NCBI GenBank assembly: GCA_019454045.1
Contig: SKCR01017974.1
Coordinates: 62,001 to 126,000 of the forward strand
Source of the DNA: Zanthoxylum bungeanum
Taxonomy: Eukaryota; Streptophyta; Magnoliopsida; Sapindales; Rutaceae
Reading direction: 5' to 3'
Length of the DNA: 64,000 bases
Shown here piece by piece: positions 61,730 through 64,000 of the stretch. The notes under the pieces are model-generated. The model saw nothing but the letters and a program-made list of their open reading frames with translations. It was not told the origin of the DNA and made no database searches. A program made the translations under genes and the position numbers. The number at the start of each line of letters is the position of its first letter. Position 1 is the stretch's first letter.

Positions 61730-64000
61730 ACGGTGTCATATACACATCTAAATATGTATCACATACCCATGGTCCTCAAAAGCTCACATAGCACTCAAGA
61801 GATAGGCAACAACAAGTAGGTCTGCTATATCATATCGAGTTTGTCCACCAAACCTAAATGTTTCCCTTAGATAGCATCATTCATATTTTGTATAACCTAA
61901 GTTATACATCAATATGACTCAGATATGATATCAATATTATGCTATAGCTACTGAATTTTCATAGTATTTACGAATCAATTCCAAAATACTATATAGACAA
62001 ACGCAAGTACAACGTTAATATAATAACTTCTAATTTGTAAGGTCACTATGCAACTTCATAAGTCGATATTTCATAAGTTGCTACTAACTCCACTTGCAGA
62101 GTAGAATCATCTGTGACACTCCCACTGCGTCTTTTTTGACTCTTTATGACGTAGACCGTCTAACATCATAATTAGTCTCAAAACTAATCTGACTCTAATG
62201 GTTGCAGACTATATTCTCCATGAATAAAAAAATCGTTCTTAATATCTCAAAGATAACAAAGAACATGTTTAAAGACACATCCTATGGGCTATAGAATATC
62301 AAAATAGTTAATAACAATTATGATTAAATTGATATCTTTTAATCGTACATAATATAGTATTCATTATGCCATCATCATTTGATGCATAAAATTGATTAGA
62401 CATTCTAATCAATTTCTCTTTCGACAAAGGAATCATCATTTATGAAAGATGAATACTATATACAAGAGACACACTAACTGTCAAACATTTATACTAACTG
62501 TCACATAAATAGTCTTGATGTATCCTTTATTAAATCATATCTAATGTACGACTAATGGAAGTATCTCACAAGTCTCTTAGTTTTATATCATATATAAAAC
62601 TTTATATCAAATATAACTCCCACTGCATTCACGAAGAAAAGAAGACTTAGATAAACTTTTTATCTCACAAACAACTCATTATTACATTAATAATGATAAT
62701 GTCATTATGATATATAACACTAGAAAGAAATTTGTACGCTCTCACTAACCCTAACATCAAATGTGTATTCTCTATGATTTGATAAAATCAGAGAGTCTGA
62801 CTGATATCAAAATTAGAGAACACGGATTTCCGGAAGGCTCACATGAGTCTAGAATAGGCTCTATAAGCTTGTATATCAAACTGTGATCTTAATAGAACAC
62901 AAAATCTAGGGCCATTCCAGAATGAACTCTTCAAACAAAGAAATCACAATGGATCTCTTATCCGAAGAAACCATTCAGAAACGCCAATTCGCATTCTAAG
63001 CTAAAATATATAGTTTAATATCAATATTAACCAACAGATTTTTTAATTGTTCAATTAGTGCGACTCGAGACAAGTTTCCTCAGAATCTACAATAGATTGC
63101 TGAGTATAACCTATCTCACTGTCATACTATAAAGGTCAAACCTTTAATAAGCTCACTTTGCTTTTGCTGCGTAAATCATTTGCACATTTTATAAACGATT
63201 CATAACGAAAGCTTAATCAAGTTCAAAACTTGATTGTATTAAGCTACAAACAATCTTAAATCTATGATTCAATACTAACTTCCGAAATCGATATCAAATA
63301 TCGCTCCCACTATAAGTTATAGGATAATTTTCTTCGATAAAAAAACAACAGAACCATTAAGTATAAAATACTTCGCAAATGATTCTCACATCCTATTGGA
63401 CTTATATGGAAGATGTCTAAGGGTCTTTTCATCTTATTAATTATATAGTTCCATTTACAGTAGTTTATCACTCTCACATTTGACTTCAATAAGTCAAGTC
63501 TTTTCTACAATGGTCAACATTTGATGTTATTTACCAAGTAATTTTATTACTCAGGATTGTAGAAAATATATTCTATTAAAATAGAATACAATATTCTATT
63601 AAATAGAATAAATGATAAACTTTTACTTTTATCTTTGAGGCGCAAGTACTTTCAATTATATAACTATTATACAAAAGAAAGATTTAAATCTCAAACTTTT
63701 CAAGATTCAAATTTTCTACTTATACATATCAAATACGTAAATGTAGAAACTAATGGAACATTCATTAAAAGGATGAATATAGTGTTACTGGAGCATAACC
63801 CCAAGAGTATTGAAATTAATTCGGTAACACTCAATATCAAACGAATCAAATCATATAAGATTCGATTCCTCCCACTAATTAATTCCATCACGATGGAATC
63901 GTAGAAGAATAATATTGAGTAAGAATCATATTCATTAAATAATCTTAGAACTAATTGCCATAAATTCATATGTCTGATTGTATCAAACATCTTTGAACAA
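61730..64000 (-). pseudogene. Copia-5 pol, deeply decayed, runs off the edge
   Basis: Minus-strand copia pol without a usable frame. Two landmarks align with Copia-3. Near 62600-62750 there is a decayed match to the RT segment around YVDD (the stretch after GGTTAGTGRGAG). Near 62085-62120 there is a relic of the RNase H segment (DDSTLQVELVA for STTEAEYIA). Substitutions run mainly towards A and T. The frames at 63635-63990 are not supported as genes. Confidence 0.55.

Larger units (their letters stand above)
37999..64000 (-). mobile_element. Copia-5, 3' part, interrupted
   Basis: Minus-strand copia element. Its 3' LTR is in three pieces (37999-39511, 41604-41957, 60982 to about 61630-61690), split by solo LTR-2 and Copia-6. 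Next come a polypurine-like tract (61701-61713) and a decayed pol running off the right edge. The order LTR, purine tract, RNase H, RT fits a minus-strand copia. Confidence 0.72.

Overview
The window is a block of nested LTR retrotransposons from a flowering-plant nuclear genome. Evidence: Ty1/copia and Ty3/gypsy coding motifs, plant tRNA primer-binding sites (initiator Met, Asp), 2-kb LTRs with 5-bp target-site duplications (TSDs), and AT-rich decayed DNA. I see no host protein gene, rRNA gene, tRNA gene or CRISPR array. The species cannot be named from this.

Left nest (1-27334). Copia-1 (minus) enters from the left edge; its 5' LTR ends near 3678 inside the leader of Copia-2 (minus, 3679-27334). 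Copia-2 is split at 4419/24426 by Copia-3 (plus, 4420-24425, TSD CAACT). Copia-3 has 1.94-kb LTRs and a broken gag-pol, itself split by Copia-4 (minus, 10014-20005, TSD TGTGG/TATGG). The right LTR of Copia-2 (25436-27334) sits in an older LTR fragment.

Middle (27335-37998). A Ty3/gypsy remnant resembling the Tat lineage (27830-33851, minus) keeps a 5' LTR, a broken gag, a tandem-repeat region built from hairpins, and a coiled-coil reading frame on the opposite strand; pol is missing. Decayed LTR pieces in both orientations follow, with a 779-bp solo LTR (36511-37289, TSD GTCAT).

Right nest (37999-64000). The 3' LTR of Copia-5 (minus, internal region running off the right edge) is split by a solo LTR (39512-41603, TSD TAAAC) and by Copia-6 (minus, 41958-60981, TSD TTTAC/TTAAC). 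Copia-6 lost its gag and half of its 5' LTR in a deletion that fused its protease region to a gypsy element with an Asp-tRNA primer site (46952-60187). That gypsy LTR is split by Copia-7 (plus, 49393-59214, TSD GTATC).

Copia-2, -3, -4, -6, -7 and solo LTR-2 form one superfamily by LTR termini (TGTTRGACAA/TGTTGGATAA...CAACA). Copia-3 and Copia-6 carry recognisable Pol. Copia-4 and Copia-7 carry one shared, heavily decayed gag-pol yet have complete LTR pairs, primer sites, purine tracts and TSDs, so they look like a non-autonomous line moved in trans. The most unusual signals are dense clusters of perfect hairpins with 3-base loops (mostly TGG or TAG) in LTRs and leaders, a thrice-repeated 18-bp palindrome-containing leader motif, and a 129-bp satellite that resolves into three 43-bp hairpin units with compensatory changes.
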